Notes: generated from the sequence alone by a model not told the origin. A DNA stretch of 64,000 bases from Myxococcales bacterium (GCA_016720595.1 JADKKI010000036.1:53403-117402); one strand, 5' to 3'; shown: positions 1-9,518, counted from the stretch's first letter. Translations and numbers: made by a program.

Positions 1-225
1 GTGGTCGCAGTCATTCTCGATCACCGAGCAGGTTCCAACCGGGACGCCGTCGGCCAGACCAACGACCGTGTACGGAACGCGATCGAAGGCCGCGCGGGTA
101 CGGAGCAGGTCGATCACGAGCGCCGGCGTGGGCGTACGCCGATGCCACCACTGCTCCCAGAGCCACGTCCCGACGGTGGTCAGGTGCTCGGGACACTCGG
201 ACAGCTGCCTGATCTCGACCTGCAT
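1..225 (-). CDS. GNAT-family N-acetyltransferase, N-terminal part (runs off the left edge)
   Basis: Reading leftward from the ATG at 225, 75 codons stay open to the window edge. The start MQVEIRQLSE, a Trp-rich helix (TWLWEQWW), the segment VPYTVVGLADGVPVGTCSVIEN and a following acidic residue match the first three strands of GNAT acetyltransferases, which transfer acetyl from acetyl-CoA to an amine. The catalytic acetyl-CoA loop (RxxGxG/A) would lie beyond the edge, so the substrate cannot be guessed. No Shine-Dalgarno sequence is obvious. It is transcribed away from the neighbouring envelope operon, in the same direction but separated by about 300 bp of repeat-rich DNA. Confidence 0.75.
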   Translation of the reverse strand, partial: MQVEIRQLSECPEHLTTVGTWLWEQWWHRRTPTPALVIDLLRTRAAFDRVPYTVVGLADGVPVGTCSVIENDCDH

Positions 226-261
226 CGGCCTCGATCCTACTCCCGCGCGACGATCGTGGTG

Positions 262-306
262 ATCGAGGGGATCGAGGGGATCGAGGGGATCGACAAGATC
301 GAGGGA
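262..306. repeat. 9-bp tandem repeat (ATCGAGGGG)
   Basis: Three perfect copies of ATCGAGGGG occupy 262-288, followed by two degenerate units (ATCGACAAG, ATCGAGGGA). It lies in the non-coding gap just upstream of the GNAT start. It is a simple short tandem repeat, probably formed by slippage, with no evident coding role. Confidence 0.8.
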
Positions 307-383
307 CGGAAACACCCATCAGCAGACTGGAGCGCTCGTGTCCCTGGGCGGGAGCTCGCGACAGGCTGAAAAGATCCTCCGAC

Positions 384-500
384 CTTGGCGCCCTTGGCGA
401 CCTTGGCGGTTCGTAAACTCTGTGGCACCGAAGTGCCGGCGAACAAACGCTTGGCGGCACCTCCGGGACACGGAAGTGCCGGCGAACAAACGCTTGGCGG
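384..500. repeat. CCTTGGCG-type dispersed repeat with a 27-bp direct duplication
   Basis: On the plus strand CTTGGCG recurs every 9-10 bp (384-411), i.e. CGCCAAGG on the other strand, followed by GTTCGTAAAC. A 27-bp sequence beginning AAGTGCCGGCGAACAAACG and ending CTTGGCGG is then present twice, at 431-457 and 474-500. From general knowledge, CGCCAAGGNCGCCAAGG arrays recur in intergenic DNA of many unrelated GC-rich bacteria, without a known function. It directly follows the stop of the AgmX-type gene. Confidence 0.75.
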
Positions 501-521
501 TTCGCGCCCGGCCCTGGCGGC

Positions 522-1925
522 TCAGTCCGGGACGAGCTGCAGCGTGATCGCGAAGCTGGCCTCGGTGGCCTCGCCGTCCTTGTCCTTCGGGATCGGGAAC
601 CGCCAGCTGCCCATCAGGCCGCTGATGCAGTCATCGACATCGCCCGCGAAGCCCTTGGCCTTGCCCGAGGTCGTGCGGCCGGTCTCGTTGACCGTGAGCG
701 ACAGGGTGACCTTGCCGCGCGCCGTGGCGTCCTTCTTCAGGTACTCCTTGTAGCAACGCTTGAGGCCGGCCATGTACGCCGACTGGATCTTCGAGAGGAC
801 GACGTCCGGGGTCAGGGTGGACTCGTCGAACGTCTGCTTGTCGCTGACGTTGATGCGGCCGGTGGGGACCTTCTCGGTCTTGCCGCCGCCCGCGGACTCG
901 GGGCCCGTGGGGCCATCGATCTTCGGGCCAGTGCCGGTGCCGACGCGCGGATCACCATCACCGCGCGAGCCGCGACCAGCGCCGCCACCGATGGCGACCT
1001 GCTTGCCGCCTTCCTTGACGCCATCGATCTGCTGACCGAGATCCGCGCCCGGGCGGCGCTTGCTCATGTCGCCTTCGCTGGTGCCCTTCTCGCCTTCGCC
1101 GGTGAGCAGATCGGCGAACTTCGCCGCCTCCTCTTCCTGCATCGCGACGGTGTCCTTGTCGCTGCGGCCGCCATCGGGCTTCTCCGAAGGCTTCGAGGGC
1201 ACGGTGGCCGGCTTCTTCTCCGGCTTCTTCTCGGGCGCGGCGCTGCCGGCGGCGGAGCCCTGGTCCGGCGACTTCGTCACCTCGGGCTGGACCACATCGA
1301 CCTGATAGGTCTCGGGCTTGAACGTCAGGTTGTACGCGCGCTCGGCCATGCCGTTCGGGACCTCGATGTCCCAGAACAAGGCGGCGATCACGATCGCGAA
1401 GTGGAACACGACGGAGGAGCCGAGGATCACGCTGAGCCGCGGATCGAAGCGGTCCGCGAACGTGCCACGCACCGAGGCGGGCAGCATCGGCTTGGGCTGA
1501 CGCGGCGGCTCGGTGACGAACTGGAACAGGATCGTGAGATCGCCGAGCGAGAGCTTGCCGCGTGCGGCATCGCCGAGCGGCACCTGGAAGTACTCGCCGT
1601 TGTTGGTGGCGCCGCGGCCCGACTTGAGCGCGTCGAGCGTGTTGACCTGCCCGGTGCCATCAGAGAGCCGACCATCCATCTTCGCGAGGAAGCGGAGGGA
1701 GTACTTGTTCTCGTCGATCGCGAACAGCGTGAACTCGAGCGGCAGCCCCTCGACCGGAATCGAGAAGGTGTTCTTCATCGATTGGCCGATCGTCACGGGC
1801 GTGCGCTCGCGGATCAGCCGCTCTTCGACGATCTTGCCGCCGAGCAACACACCGATGCGCAGGATCCGCTGGCGCGGAGCTCCGGCCGAAGTGCCGCCGC
1901 CTTGGGGAGAACGTGGAGTCGCCAT
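522..1925 (-). CDS. FHA-like/TonB-like membrane protein with AgmX/PglI C-terminal domain
   Basis: 467 residues. Roughly residues 18-140 form a beta-rich FHA-like region (RILRIGVLLGGKIVEERLI, then SLGDLTILFQF). A single membrane helix follows near 165-187 (SVVFHFAIVIAALFW), then a long Pro/Lys/Gly-rich periplasmic linker and a C-terminal domain of about 95 residues with GLKRCYKEYLKK and GKVTLSLTVNETG, the signature of the AgmX/PglI C-terminal (TonB-like) family of Myxococcus gliding and envelope machines. The ATG overlaps the stop of the preceding gene (TGATG), so translation is coupled. It is the last gene of the six-gene operon. I infer that it links the cytoplasm and inner membrane to periplasmic TPR partners. 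An upstream in-frame extension to 2054 is rejected because it lies inside the preceding gene. Confidence 0.85.
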   Translation of the reverse strand: MATPRSPQGGGTSAGAPRQRILRIGVLLGGKIVEERLIRERTPVTIGQSMKNTFSIPVEGLPLEFTLFAIDENKYSLRFLAKMDGRLSDGTGQVNTLDALKSGRGATNNGEYFQVPLGDAARGKLSLGDLTILFQFVTEPPRQPKPMLPASVRGTFADRFDPRLSVILGSSVVFHFAIVIAALFWDIEVPNGMAERAYNLTFKPETYQVDVVQPEVTKSPDQGSAAGSAAPEKKPEKKPATVPSKPSEKPDGGRSDKDTVAMQEEEAAKFADLLTGEGEKGTSEGDMSKRRPGADLGQQIDGVKEGGKQVAIGGGAGRGSRGDGDPRVGTGTGPKIDGPTGPESAGGGKTEKVPTGRINVSDKQTFDESTLTPDVVLSKIQSAYMAGLKRCYKEYLKKDATARGKVTLSLTVNETGRTTSGKAKGFAGDVDDCISGLMGSWRFPIPKDKDGEATEASFAITLQLVPD

Positions 1926-2251
1926 CAGAAGGGCGCTTTCTTGATCGTCTGGAGGATGAGCGGCATGAAGTCCTGCTTGAGGTTCTCCCACTCGTAATCG
2001 ATGTTCTTCACCGTCAGCACGTAGACCACGCTGGGGCGCGGGACCTTGCCGCACACCGAGACCACCGTATCGATCACCGTCACCGGCTTGCCGTTGACGT
2101 ACTCGATGTGGAACTTGCCCTGCTTCTTCTCGCCGCCTTCGGCGTCATCCGGGCAGCCCTCGGCGCGCGCCGTAGATGCGTGCCCGAGTAGGCCGAGCGT
2201 CGCGACGGCCGCCAGGGCCAGGGTCATGCGCTGCATGGTCGTCCTCACCAT
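1925..2251 (-). CDS. Small exported protein of the envelope operon
   Basis: 108 residues. A signal peptide is clear: a basic start, a hydrophobic run (TLALAAVATLGLLG) and an Ala-x-Ala cleavage site (ASTARAEG). The mature part has two cysteines (EGCPDD and SVCGKVPRP) that could form a disulfide, and a central beta-rich stretch (FHIEYVNGKPVTVIDTVVSVCG). The ATG overlaps the upstream TAA by one base (TAATG) and its TGA overlaps the next start, so it is translated strictly within the operon. I do not recognise the family; from its place between the TPR lipoprotein and the AgmX protein I infer a periplasmic component of the same complex. Confidence 0.8.
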   Translation of the reverse strand: MVRTTMQRMTLALAAVATLGLLGHASTARAEGCPDDAEGGEKKQGKFHIEYVNGKPVTVIDTVVSVCGKVPRPSVVYVLTVKNIDYEWENLKQDFMPLILQTIKKAPF

Positions 2252-3400
2252 TATGGGGTGCCCCCGCCGACGCCGCCACCAGAACTCCCACCACCACCGC
2301 CTCCGGCGTCCTTCTTCTTCTTCTTGTTCAGCTTCTCGAGGCGCTTGATGGCCTTGGTGACGTCCTTCATGCGGTCGTCATAGAGCTTGATGTCGAGGCC
2401 GGGCTTGTTCTTGTACTCGTCGAAGTAGCCCTTGGCGGCGTTCAGGCGGGCCATCCCATCGGTGACGCCCGGGAACGGATCGTTCTCGAGGTAGAGCAGG
2501 CCGAGGTTGTAGTAGGCCGCACCGTAGTTGGTGTTCGCGTTGATCGCGCGCTTGTACATGCCCTCGGCCTTGCGGACGAGATCGTTGCGCTCGCCGGCGC
2601 CCGCCGGATAGTCCGCCGAGCGACCGCGGTACGCCGAGCCCAGGGAGGACAGGGTCACCGAGTCGTTGCGGTTGAACCGGGTGGTCAGCGCCTCGAACGT
2701 CTGCTGCGCCTCGCCGTACTGGCCGTTCTGCAGCTGGTGCACGCCCAGGTTGACGAGCGCGCTCGCGTGGTTCGGATTGATGCCGACGGCCTTCTCGTAC
2801 GCGAGCTTCGCGCGATCGGGGCGGTTGGTCTTGTCGTAGACCAGGCCGTACACGTAGTAGACCTGCGCGTTGTTCTTCGCGGACTCGCGCTTGAACAGAT
2901 CGTCGAGGACGAGCTCCGCCGTGTCGTAGAGCTTCTTGTGGTAGTAGGCGAACGCGATCATCGCCGCGGCATCCACGTTCGCCGCATCGAAGGTCAGCGC
3001 GAGCCGCGCCTCCTTGAGGGCGGTGTCCGGATCTGGGTTCGCCGCAGCGAGCGCGCCACGCGCGACCTGGAGGTGCTGCTCGACCTGCGTCTTCGCCGCC
3101 GCCGGATCCGGATCGAGGTTCGGATACGCAACTTGCGGCGTGACCTCGCCCGGCGCGTCGGAGCCGCTGCCTGCACCGCTGCCACTGCCTGCGCCGCCAC
3201 CCGTGCCGCCGGTGTTCCCACCGCCCGTGTTTCCCGCCGCCGGTCCCGCCGCCGCCACCGGGATCCGTCGGATCGCCGGTGTCCTTCATCGACTGCGAGC
3301 CGCCCGTACCCTTGTCCTTGGGCGTGGTGTCCTTCTTCTTGCTCCCGCCGCCACAGGCGATCAGGAACGACAGCAGGACGGTCCCGAGGACCCGGGTCAT
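2251..3400 (-). CDS. TPR-repeat lipoprotein, one apparent frameshift near its N-terminus
   Basis: From the ATG at 3400 the frame encodes a lipoprotein signal (TRVLGTVLLSFLIAC, lipobox LIAC) and a low-complexity GGGSKKKD / PGGGGGTGGG segment. The rest of the protein, 4-6 TPR-like helical pairs (KLAYEKAVGINPNHASALVNLG is a canonical unit), lies in the other frame from about 3245 down to 2251. Removing a single G in the GGCGGCGGG stretch around 3230-3245 would join GGGTGGG smoothly to NTGGGNTGG, so this is one gene with a one-base insertion, real or from sequencing. The C-terminus is Lys- then Gly-rich. Such a TPR lipoprotein matches the outer-membrane TPR component (AglT/GltE-like) of Glt-type machines; this equivalence is an inference. 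An alternative start is the ATG at 3427. Confidence 0.75.
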
Positions 3401-3471
3401 GGGGTTAGAAACGCTCGACGACGCCATCCGATCCACCTTGAGAGCCGGCTTGAGAGCCTGCGCGTGAGCCT

Positions 3472-6400
3472 TCACGGAGCCTCCGTTCCCTGGATGATCT
3501 CCTGGCGCAACGACGTGAATTCGCCCGGGAATTCGCGTCCGAGATTCTCCTGCGCCCGGCGGCTCCACTTGTTGGAGATGCCGCCGCGCTTGGCCAGGTC
3601 ATAGACCTCGGCCCACTGGGTCTTCGCCTCGCCGAGGTACTTCACGAGGTTCTTGTCACGCTGCGCCTCGTAGGCGGCGACTGCGTTCTCGTTCTTCGCC
3701 ACCGGCACCGGGATCGGAGCGTCGCCGATCTTCTGGCCGAACTCGTACTGGATGTCGGCGTAGCGGACCTTCGCGGCCATCGACAGCTCGGCCACGCCGT
3801 ACGGATCGAGCGCGAGGTACTTGTCCTCGGCGGTGCGCTTGAGCTTCTCGATCTCGGCGTTCTGCGACTTGGCCTCGGCCACCGTCTTCGCGGCCTTCTT
3901 GATCGCGAACGGGGTCCAGGTCGCGGCGTAGTACTCCTCGGCCTGGGCGAGCGCCCACTCACCGGCGAGCTTCGCGCCACGGCTGCCCTTCTGCGAGCCG
4001 CGCGCGGCCCACGCATTGATCGTCTCCTGGCCCGCGGCCTTGGCCTGCGGGGTCTGGCCCTTCCGCTTGCGCAGCGCTGCGGTGTCGTAGAACGACTGCA
4101 CGTAGTCGTCTTCGTTGCCGAGGTCCTTGCCGTAGAGCCGGCGCCACTTGTCGAGGGTCTCGGTGAGGCTGTTGACGTCGCCGGACTGGCGATAGATGCC
4201 GGCGATCGACCACACCGCGCGGTCCTGCTTGCGGTGATCCGGTTCGACCTTGCCGTACTGCGTGTACAGGTCGACGGCCTGCTTGAAGTCGCGGTTGAGC
4301 TCGGAGGCGAGCGCGGCGTTGAACAGCGCATCGAGGCCGATCTGCTCGAGCGTGCGCGGCTGCTCGCCGGGCAGCGGATCCGGAGCCTTGATGCCCTTGG
4401 ACTTCGCGACCTTCGTCAGGTTGTAGAGCTCGAGGTAGCTCTTGATCGCGTTGTCGTACTCGAACTTCGCCTGATAGCTCGCGGCGGTCAGGCGCATCGC
4501 ATCGAGATAGAACGGGCTCTCGCGGAAGTTCTTCTGCGTGTTCGCGGTGAACTCCTTGAACAGCGAGAGCGCGTTGTTCGGCTTGTCGGCGAGCTTGTAG
4601 CTGACGGCCGCGTCGTACAGCGCCACCGGCAGATCGGGATCGGTGTTCGGTGCGGTCTTGTAGAACCGGTAGAACGCCTCGGCGGCGGGAACGTACTGCT
4701 TGTTGGCGTAGAGGTCCGCGGCGCGCGAGAAGTTCAGCGAGCGGTTCTGCGAGATCGCGAGCTTGATGCTCTCCGCATCACCGCACTTCTGCGCGATGAA
4801 CTTCTTGTTGGTGGCCTCGATCGCATCGAAGTTCGATTGCGCCTCGTAGATCGCGAGGATGCCGTCCTTGGCCTTCGCCGCCTCGGGCGCGCCGCAGAAC
4901 TTGTCCATCACCTTCTGGAACCGGGCGATCGCGTCATCCACGTGGAGGTACGCGAGGCTGATCAGCGCCGCGTTGATGCCCTGACCCGGAGCTGCCTTCG
5001 GATCGGGGACCACGTTCTGGTAGTTGTCGTACTCCGCCTGGAGCTTCACGTAGATCTCGGGGATCGGCTGCGCCGACCACGGCTGCGGCAGCGCCTTCAT
5101 GTCCGCGATGGTCGGGACCCGGAGCGCCTGCAGCTTGCCCTCGGCCACTTCCTTCTCGGCCTCGGCCTCGTACGACTGGAGGATCGAGCGCGCCGCGTCG
5201 ATGTAGTACGCGGTGCCCATGTCCTTGTGGTCGCGGACCCAGGTGTACGCGACGATCGCCTCGGGATACCGCTCGCTCCAGTACAGCGCCTCGCCCTGGA
5301 GGAACGTGAACTCGTAGATGTAGTCGCTCTCGGGATAGGTCGTGATGAACGTCCGGTAGAGCTCGACGGACTTGTTGTACATCGCGAGGTAGTCCTGCTT
5401 CGCCTGCGGATCCTTCTTGGGCGCGGCGTCGTAGTCCTTGCGCATCGTGGTGGCGGCGGTGTGCGTGTTGCGCGTGGCCGCATAGAGCGCGCGCTCGGCG
5501 ATCCGGCGCTGGTTCTCCATCGCCTCGCGATCCTTCTCGTTCGCCGCGAACCAGGGCGTGCCCGGCGCGTAGCGCGTGGCGAGCTCGGCGGCCGCGGCAT
5601 CGGCCGCGAACTTGTCGCCCTTGAGCTCGAACACGTTGACGATCTCCTGGTGGACCAGCGGGTTCTTCGGGTTGAGCTCCCACGGCGGGCCGATCGCGAG
5701 CCGATACGAATCGACCGCCTGGTCCCACGCCTGGAGATCCGAGAACGCCTTGCCCATCGCGACCCAGACGTCGCGCACGTGGGGCTCGTTCTCGCGGCCC
5801 TTGTAGAACTCCTTCGCGCGCTCGAACGAGCGGCTCGGGTTGCCGTCCGCCTCGCCCTCCCACGGATCGGTGAACGCGACCGAGATGTACTGGATCGATT
5901 CGTCGCGGAGCTCGAGGGCCGGCGTGCCGCCCGCGGCCACGATCTGGTCGTACAGCTTGACGCTCTGATCGAAGCGCTCGATCGAGGGCTTCATCATGTC
6001 GCGCTTGTAGAACGACCACGCGAGCTTGTAGAGCGCCTCGGCGTAGAGCTTGGAGTCGTTGCCGCCGTCGGCGACCTTCAGGTACGAGGCGATCGCTTCA
6101 TCGATCTCGCCCGGCACCGCGAAGTGAAGATCGGCGATGCCGCGGACCCAGGCGTGACGCACGAGCTCGATCTCGGCGTTCGGGTACGGCTTGCACTGCG
6201 CGTACGGATCGCGGAGCTGCTTCTGCGACACCCGCTTCAGCGCCTCGTCTCGGGTGGGCAGCGGCGGCGGCGGATCGTTCCACTTGAACTGATTCGCGCA
6301 CGCCAGCGCGAGGAACAGCTGGAGCGACTTGCGCTCGTCCTTGGTGCGGCCGTAGTAGCCGAGCAGGTACAGCGTGGAGGGCGTCTGCCGGTAGCTCGGG

Positions 6401-6987
6401 AACTTGGTGAGGATGCCTTCCCACAGCGCGAGCGAGCGCGAGTAGTCGACGATCTGCGCTGCATCCGAGTCGGCCGGCTTGCCGGACTTCTCCTGCTCCG
6501 TCATCCGCGCCTCGAACTCCTCGTCGGCGCTGTCGATGTACAGATCCGCGAGGCGGAACATCGCATCGGGCGTGAACGTCTCGTGGTCGGGGTGATCGAC
6601 GAGGAACTTTTCGAGCTTCGCGACGGTCTCGCCGTGGCGCTTGCCGCGATCGGCCTCGGTCTTCGCGATCTTGTCCGCGTACTTCTTGGTCAGCTCCGCG
6701 GTCCGCGTATCGAACTCGCGGCGCGCGATCGTGCGCATCCGGGCGTCGTGCTCGACGGCCGCCTGCGTGAACTTGTCGTACTCGGACTCGACGTCCTTGA
6801 GCTCGTCCTTCTCCTGCGGAGACAGCTGGATCGGCGCGGGCATCGACGGGATCGGCACGCCACGCGGACCACCGAGGCCCGGGCCGTTGGCCGGATCGGA
6901 GGGCATCGTGCCGGGCTGCGCCCCAGCGACCATGGTGAGCGAGCTGACGAGCATCGCGGACAGTGCGATCAGGGCTGGGACTCTCAC
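3472..6987 (-). CDS. Very large exported TPR-repeat protein
   Basis: 1171 residues from a GTG that overlaps the upstream TGA (GTGA). The N-terminus VRVPALIALSAMLVSSLTMVAGAQ is a signal peptide with an AxA-type site. A coiled-coil stretch (residues about 55-115, heptad-rich around ESEYDKF and ELTKKYADKIAK) precedes some 12-15 TPR-like repeats (for example MFRLADLYIDSADEEFE and ALYKLAWSFYKRDMMKPSIE), which continue nearly to the end. It is probably periplasmic and a scaffold for protein-protein contacts. Its position between two other TPR genes in one operon argues for a multi-protein envelope complex. A longer reading to 7305 is mostly antisense-like Arg/Gly-rich sequence inside the preceding gene and was rejected. 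Confidence 0.85.
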   Translation of the reverse strand: MRVPALIALSAMLVSSLTMVAGAQPGTMPSDPANGPGLGGPRGVPIPSMPAPIQLSPQEKDELKDVESEYDKFTQAAVEHDARMRTIARREFDTRTAELTKKYADKIAKTEADRGKRHGETVAKLEKFLVDHPDHETFTPDAMFRLADLYIDSADEEFEARMTEQEKSGKPADSDAAQIVDYSRSLALWEGILTKFPSYRQTPSTLYLLGYYGRTKDERKSLQLFLALACANQFKWNDPPPPLPTRDEALKRVSQKQLRDPYAQCKPYPNAEIELVRHAWVRGIADLHFAVPGEIDEAIASYLKVADGGNDSKLYAEALYKLAWSFYKRDMMKPSIERFDQSVKLYDQIVAAGGTPALELRDESIQYISVAFTDPWEGEADGNPSRSFERAKEFYKGRENEPHVRDVWVAMGKAFSDLQAWDQAVDSYRLAIGPPWELNPKNPLVHQEIVNVFELKGDKFAADAAAAELATRYAPGTPWFAANEKDREAMENQRRIAERALYAATRNTHTAATTMRKDYDAAPKKDPQAKQDYLAMYNKSVELYRTFITTYPESDYIYEFTFLQGEALYWSERYPEAIVAYTWVRDHKDMGTAYYIDAARSILQSYEAEAEKEVAEGKLQALRVPTIADMKALPQPWSAQPIPEIYVKLQAEYDNYQNVVPDPKAAPGQGINAALISLAYLHVDDAIARFQKVMDKFCGAPEAAKAKDGILAIYEAQSNFDAIEATNKKFIAQKCGDAESIKLAISQNRSLNFSRAADLYANKQYVPAAEAFYRFYKTAPNTDPDLPVALYDAAVSYKLADKPNNALSLFKEFTANTQKNFRESPFYLDAMRLTAASYQAKFEYDNAIKSYLELYNLTKVAKSKGIKAPDPLPGEQPRTLEQIGLDALFNAALASELNRDFKQAVDLYTQYGKVEPDHRKQDRAVWSIAGIYRQSGDVNSLTETLDKWRRLYGKDLGNEDDYVQSFYDTAALRKRKGQTPQAKAAGQETINAWAARGSQKGSRGAKLAGEWALAQAEEYYAATWTPFAIKKAAKTVAEAKSQNAEIEKLKRTAEDKYLALDPYGVAELSMAAKVRYADIQYEFGQKIGDAPIPVPVAKNENAVAAYEAQRDKNLVKYLGEAKTQWAEVYDLAKRGGISNKWSRRAQENLGREFPGEFTSLRQEIIQGTEAP

Positions 6988-9518
6988 TTCGAGCCTCCCT
7001 TCTGCGGAGCGGGCGCCGGCACTGGCTTGGTGTCGTTGTCCGGCCGAACCATCGGAGCCACCGGCGCCTTCGGCACCTCGGCACCCGGGCTGACGCGTGC
7101 GCCACCCGCGCCCTTGTCGGGGCTGCCCGAAGGCGCACCCGCTGCAGGGATCGGTGGAGGCTCGGCGGCCTTCGGCGCCGCGGGCGCGTTCGGCGTGGCC
7201 TGATCGAGGATGTCCTTGAACTCGTCCTTCAGCTGCTTGAGCTCGCGCGAGCGCGAGAGGTTCAGGCGCTTGAGATCGTCGTCGGCGTCCTCTTTCTGCG
7301 ACCACAGCACGTCGATCGCGCCGACATCGGTGCGCACGATCACGTCGTAGAACTTCGCCTTCACGTTCTTGAAGCTCGCGCCGAGCACCGTGCCGCCGAC
7401 CGCGCGCGACTCGATCTCGTACTCGGCGAGCTCGGTCTTGTACGCATCGACGTTCGTGCGCTCCGCGGCAATGGTCGTCTTCGCCGCCGCCATCGCGGTG
7501 TCGACGATCGCATCGATCTGCTTCTCGGTCTGATCGAGCTGCTCCGCGATCCGCGCCGCGCGATCACCGAGCGAGACCAGCTTCTTCGATTTACCGGTGT
7601 CCCGGCTCGCCGCGGCGAAGCCGGCCAGCAGGCGATGCTCGCCATCCTGCGCCGCCTTGAGGCTCCGGCGCGCCACGCGCGAGCGGGCGATCGATTCATC
7701 ACCGACGCCCGCGAGATCGCGGCCGAGCGTGAGCTCGCGACGGATCTCCGTCAGCTCGTTCTCGATCGCATACGCCTCTCCGGCGGTGGCGACCAGCTCG
7801 GTGCTGACCTGTGACTTCTGCTCCGGCGGCACGGGGGCCTGACCCTCGCCCGGCGGATCGTTGACGTACTTGCGCAGCGCCACGGCCACGGCCTGCGTGG
7901 AATCGAGCGTGGCGCTGACCTCGTTGGCCTTGTCGTCGAGCGCATCGAACTTCAGCCGCGCATCATCGACGAGCGCGAGGTACGTGTCCTCGGGGCTCGC
8001 CATCGCGGCGAACTGCGAGGCGAGCTGCTTGCGCGTGGACGTCAGCTGCGCGAGCTCGCCCGAGGACGAGATCAGCGCGAGCTGCTGATCGGCGAGGTCG
8101 TTGCGGATCGCGATCAGCTCGCCCTGGATCTGTCCGATCCGCGTGCGTCGGGCGCCGAGCGCTGGATACACGACGGTCTTGTCGTTCGCGGACAGCACGC
8201 CCTCGAGGCGCGCGATCGTGGCCTCGGCCTCGTTGAGGTGTGCCTGGATCGTGGCGAGATCGACCTGGTTGGCGACCGCACGCTGAACCTCGGGCTCCTC
8301 CCGGAGATACTGCGCGGCGGCCTCGGGAATCGGCGGCGCGGCCTGGAACACGTTCGCCGCACGGCCCGCGAGCTGCGCGAGATAGTCCGCGGAATCGGCG
8401 GACTGGTTGTCGAGCATGCGCGTCAGCGCCTGGTACGACGGGTAGTAGCCATCGTGGGTCTCGCGGAACACCGCGGCCGCCTTGTCGTACTCGACGGCGG
8501 GATCTTCATCGCTCGCATCGACGGCGCCGGTGACCTGCGAGCTGCGCACGAGCTGCGCCTTGCGGATCCGGAGGTTGCCTTCGAGGATCCGGACCGTGGG
8601 CGTCTTCTCCGACGTGGGATCGGACAGCGCGAGCAGCTCGAGCGCGCGGAGCGCCTTGTCGAACTGCTTGGCCTTCACGTAGACCCAGGCGACCTCGTAG
8701 AGCGCATCCGGGAACAGATCCGAGTGGCGATCGACGAGGAGGTAGCTATCGATCGCCTTCGACGGCTGATCGCGCTCGTAGAACAGCCGACCGAGCGCGA
8801 GCTGCGAGAGCTCGATCACGCGACGATCGTTCGAGGTCTTCGGGCGGCGCGTGGTGAGATCCGTGAAGATCTCGGTGGCCTTCGCGAGGTCCTTCTTCGC
8901 GACCTGTGCGGTGCCCGTGTAGTACAGGGCCTGGAGCTCGAACGCGGAGCCCTTCGGCACGTCGACGAAGAACTGCAGCGCCTCGTCGAGCTTGCCCTGC
9001 GAATAGGCGAACTTGCCCTTCACGTACGGGATCTGCGGCAGCCGTGCACCAGGCGCCACGCGATCGAGCGCCGCGATGCTGGTCTCCGCCTCGGTGGCAT
9101 CGCCCTGATCGATCGCGATCTCGACGAGGCGGATCAGCGAGGGCTGATACAGCTTGCCGGCATAGTTGTTGAGCGCGACGGCCTGCGCGAAGTACGTGTG
9201 CGCAGCGCCCTTGTCGCCCTTCTGGAACAGCGATTCGCCGAGGTAGTACAGCGCCGCTTCCTGCTCGGTGCCTGGCTTGCTGGCCAGCTCGAACAAGGTC
9301 AACGCGGCCTGATCGTAGTCACCGAGCGAGAACGCGAGCTGCGCATCGACGAGCTTGCGCTGCTGCTGCGTGTTGGTCTGCTCGTTCGGCCGCGGCAACG
9401 TCTCCGCGATCTGGCGCGCCTCGGACTCGTACAGGTTGAGCTTGCCCTCGACGTCCGCTCGCGCGGCGGCGGGCAGACTCAGCAGCAGGAGCAGCAGCCA
9501 CTTCGACGCGCGACGCAT
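6984..9518 (-). CDS. Exported TPR and coiled-coil protein of the envelope operon
   Basis: 844 residues. The start MRRASKWLLLLLLSLPAAARAD is a textbook signal peptide. Residues about 30-330 are TPR-like (for example DQAALTLFELASKPGTEQEAALYYLGE); residues about 380-720 are long alpha-helical/coiled-coil segments with few glycines (ELTEIRRELTLGRDLAGVGD). The C-terminal 90 residues are Pro/Ala/Lys-rich and disordered. It sits 4 bp downstream of the first operon gene and overlaps the next gene by 4 bp. I infer a periplasmic structural subunit working with the 1171-residue TPR protein; the domain order (TPR then coiled coil) resembles large Glt-cluster proteins, but no single orthologue can be named from sequence reading alone. 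Confidence 0.83.
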   Translation of the reverse strand: MRRASKWLLLLLLSLPAAARADVEGKLNLYESEARQIAETLPRPNEQTNTQQQRKLVDAQLAFSLGDYDQAALTLFELASKPGTEQEAALYYLGESLFQKGDKGAAHTYFAQAVALNNYAGKLYQPSLIRLVEIAIDQGDATEAETSIAALDRVAPGARLPQIPYVKGKFAYSQGKLDEALQFFVDVPKGSAFELQALYYTGTAQVAKKDLAKATEIFTDLTTRRPKTSNDRRVIELSQLALGRLFYERDQPSKAIDSYLLVDRHSDLFPDALYEVAWVYVKAKQFDKALRALELLALSDPTSEKTPTVRILEGNLRIRKAQLVRSSQVTGAVDASDEDPAVEYDKAAAVFRETHDGYYPSYQALTRMLDNQSADSADYLAQLAGRAANVFQAAPPIPEAAAQYLREEPEVQRAVANQVDLATIQAHLNEAEATIARLEGVLSANDKTVVYPALGARRTRIGQIQGELIAIRNDLADQQLALISSSGELAQLTSTRKQLASQFAAMASPEDTYLALVDDARLKFDALDDKANEVSATLDSTQAVAVALRKYVNDPPGEGQAPVPPEQKSQVSTELVATAGEAYAIENELTEIRRELTLGRDLAGVGDESIARSRVARRSLKAAQDGEHRLLAGFAAASRDTGKSKKLVSLGDRAARIAEQLDQTEKQIDAIVDTAMAAAKTTIAAERTNVDAYKTELAEYEIESRAVGGTVLGASFKNVKAKFYDVIVRTDVGAIDVLWSQKEDADDDLKRLNLSRSRELKQLKDEFKDILDQATPNAPAAPKAAEPPPIPAAGAPSGSPDKGAGGARVSPGAEVPKAPVAPMVRPDNDTKPVPAPAPQKGGSK

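Larger units (their letters stand above)
226..521. other. Non-coding gap with two repeat patches
   Basis: This 296-bp gap between the left-edge GNAT gene and the AgmX-type gene holds no convincing gene. Short open frames here are rich in Pro/Arg/Ser, as expected for random high-GC DNA. It contains a 9-bp tandem repeat and a CTTGGCG-type repeat patch, listed separately. It may include the 3' end of the upstream operon's transcript, but no clear hairpin-T-tract terminator is visible. Confidence 0.6.

Noticed and set aside
2176..3408. 410-codon plus-strand frame
   Set aside because: Antisense to the TPR lipoprotein gene and without any recognised motif.
4234..7203. Open reading frame of 989 codons on the plus strand
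   Set aside because: It is antisense to the 1171-residue TPR gene, has leucine/arginine-rich composition and no start signal; the sense frame has a signal peptide and TPRs.
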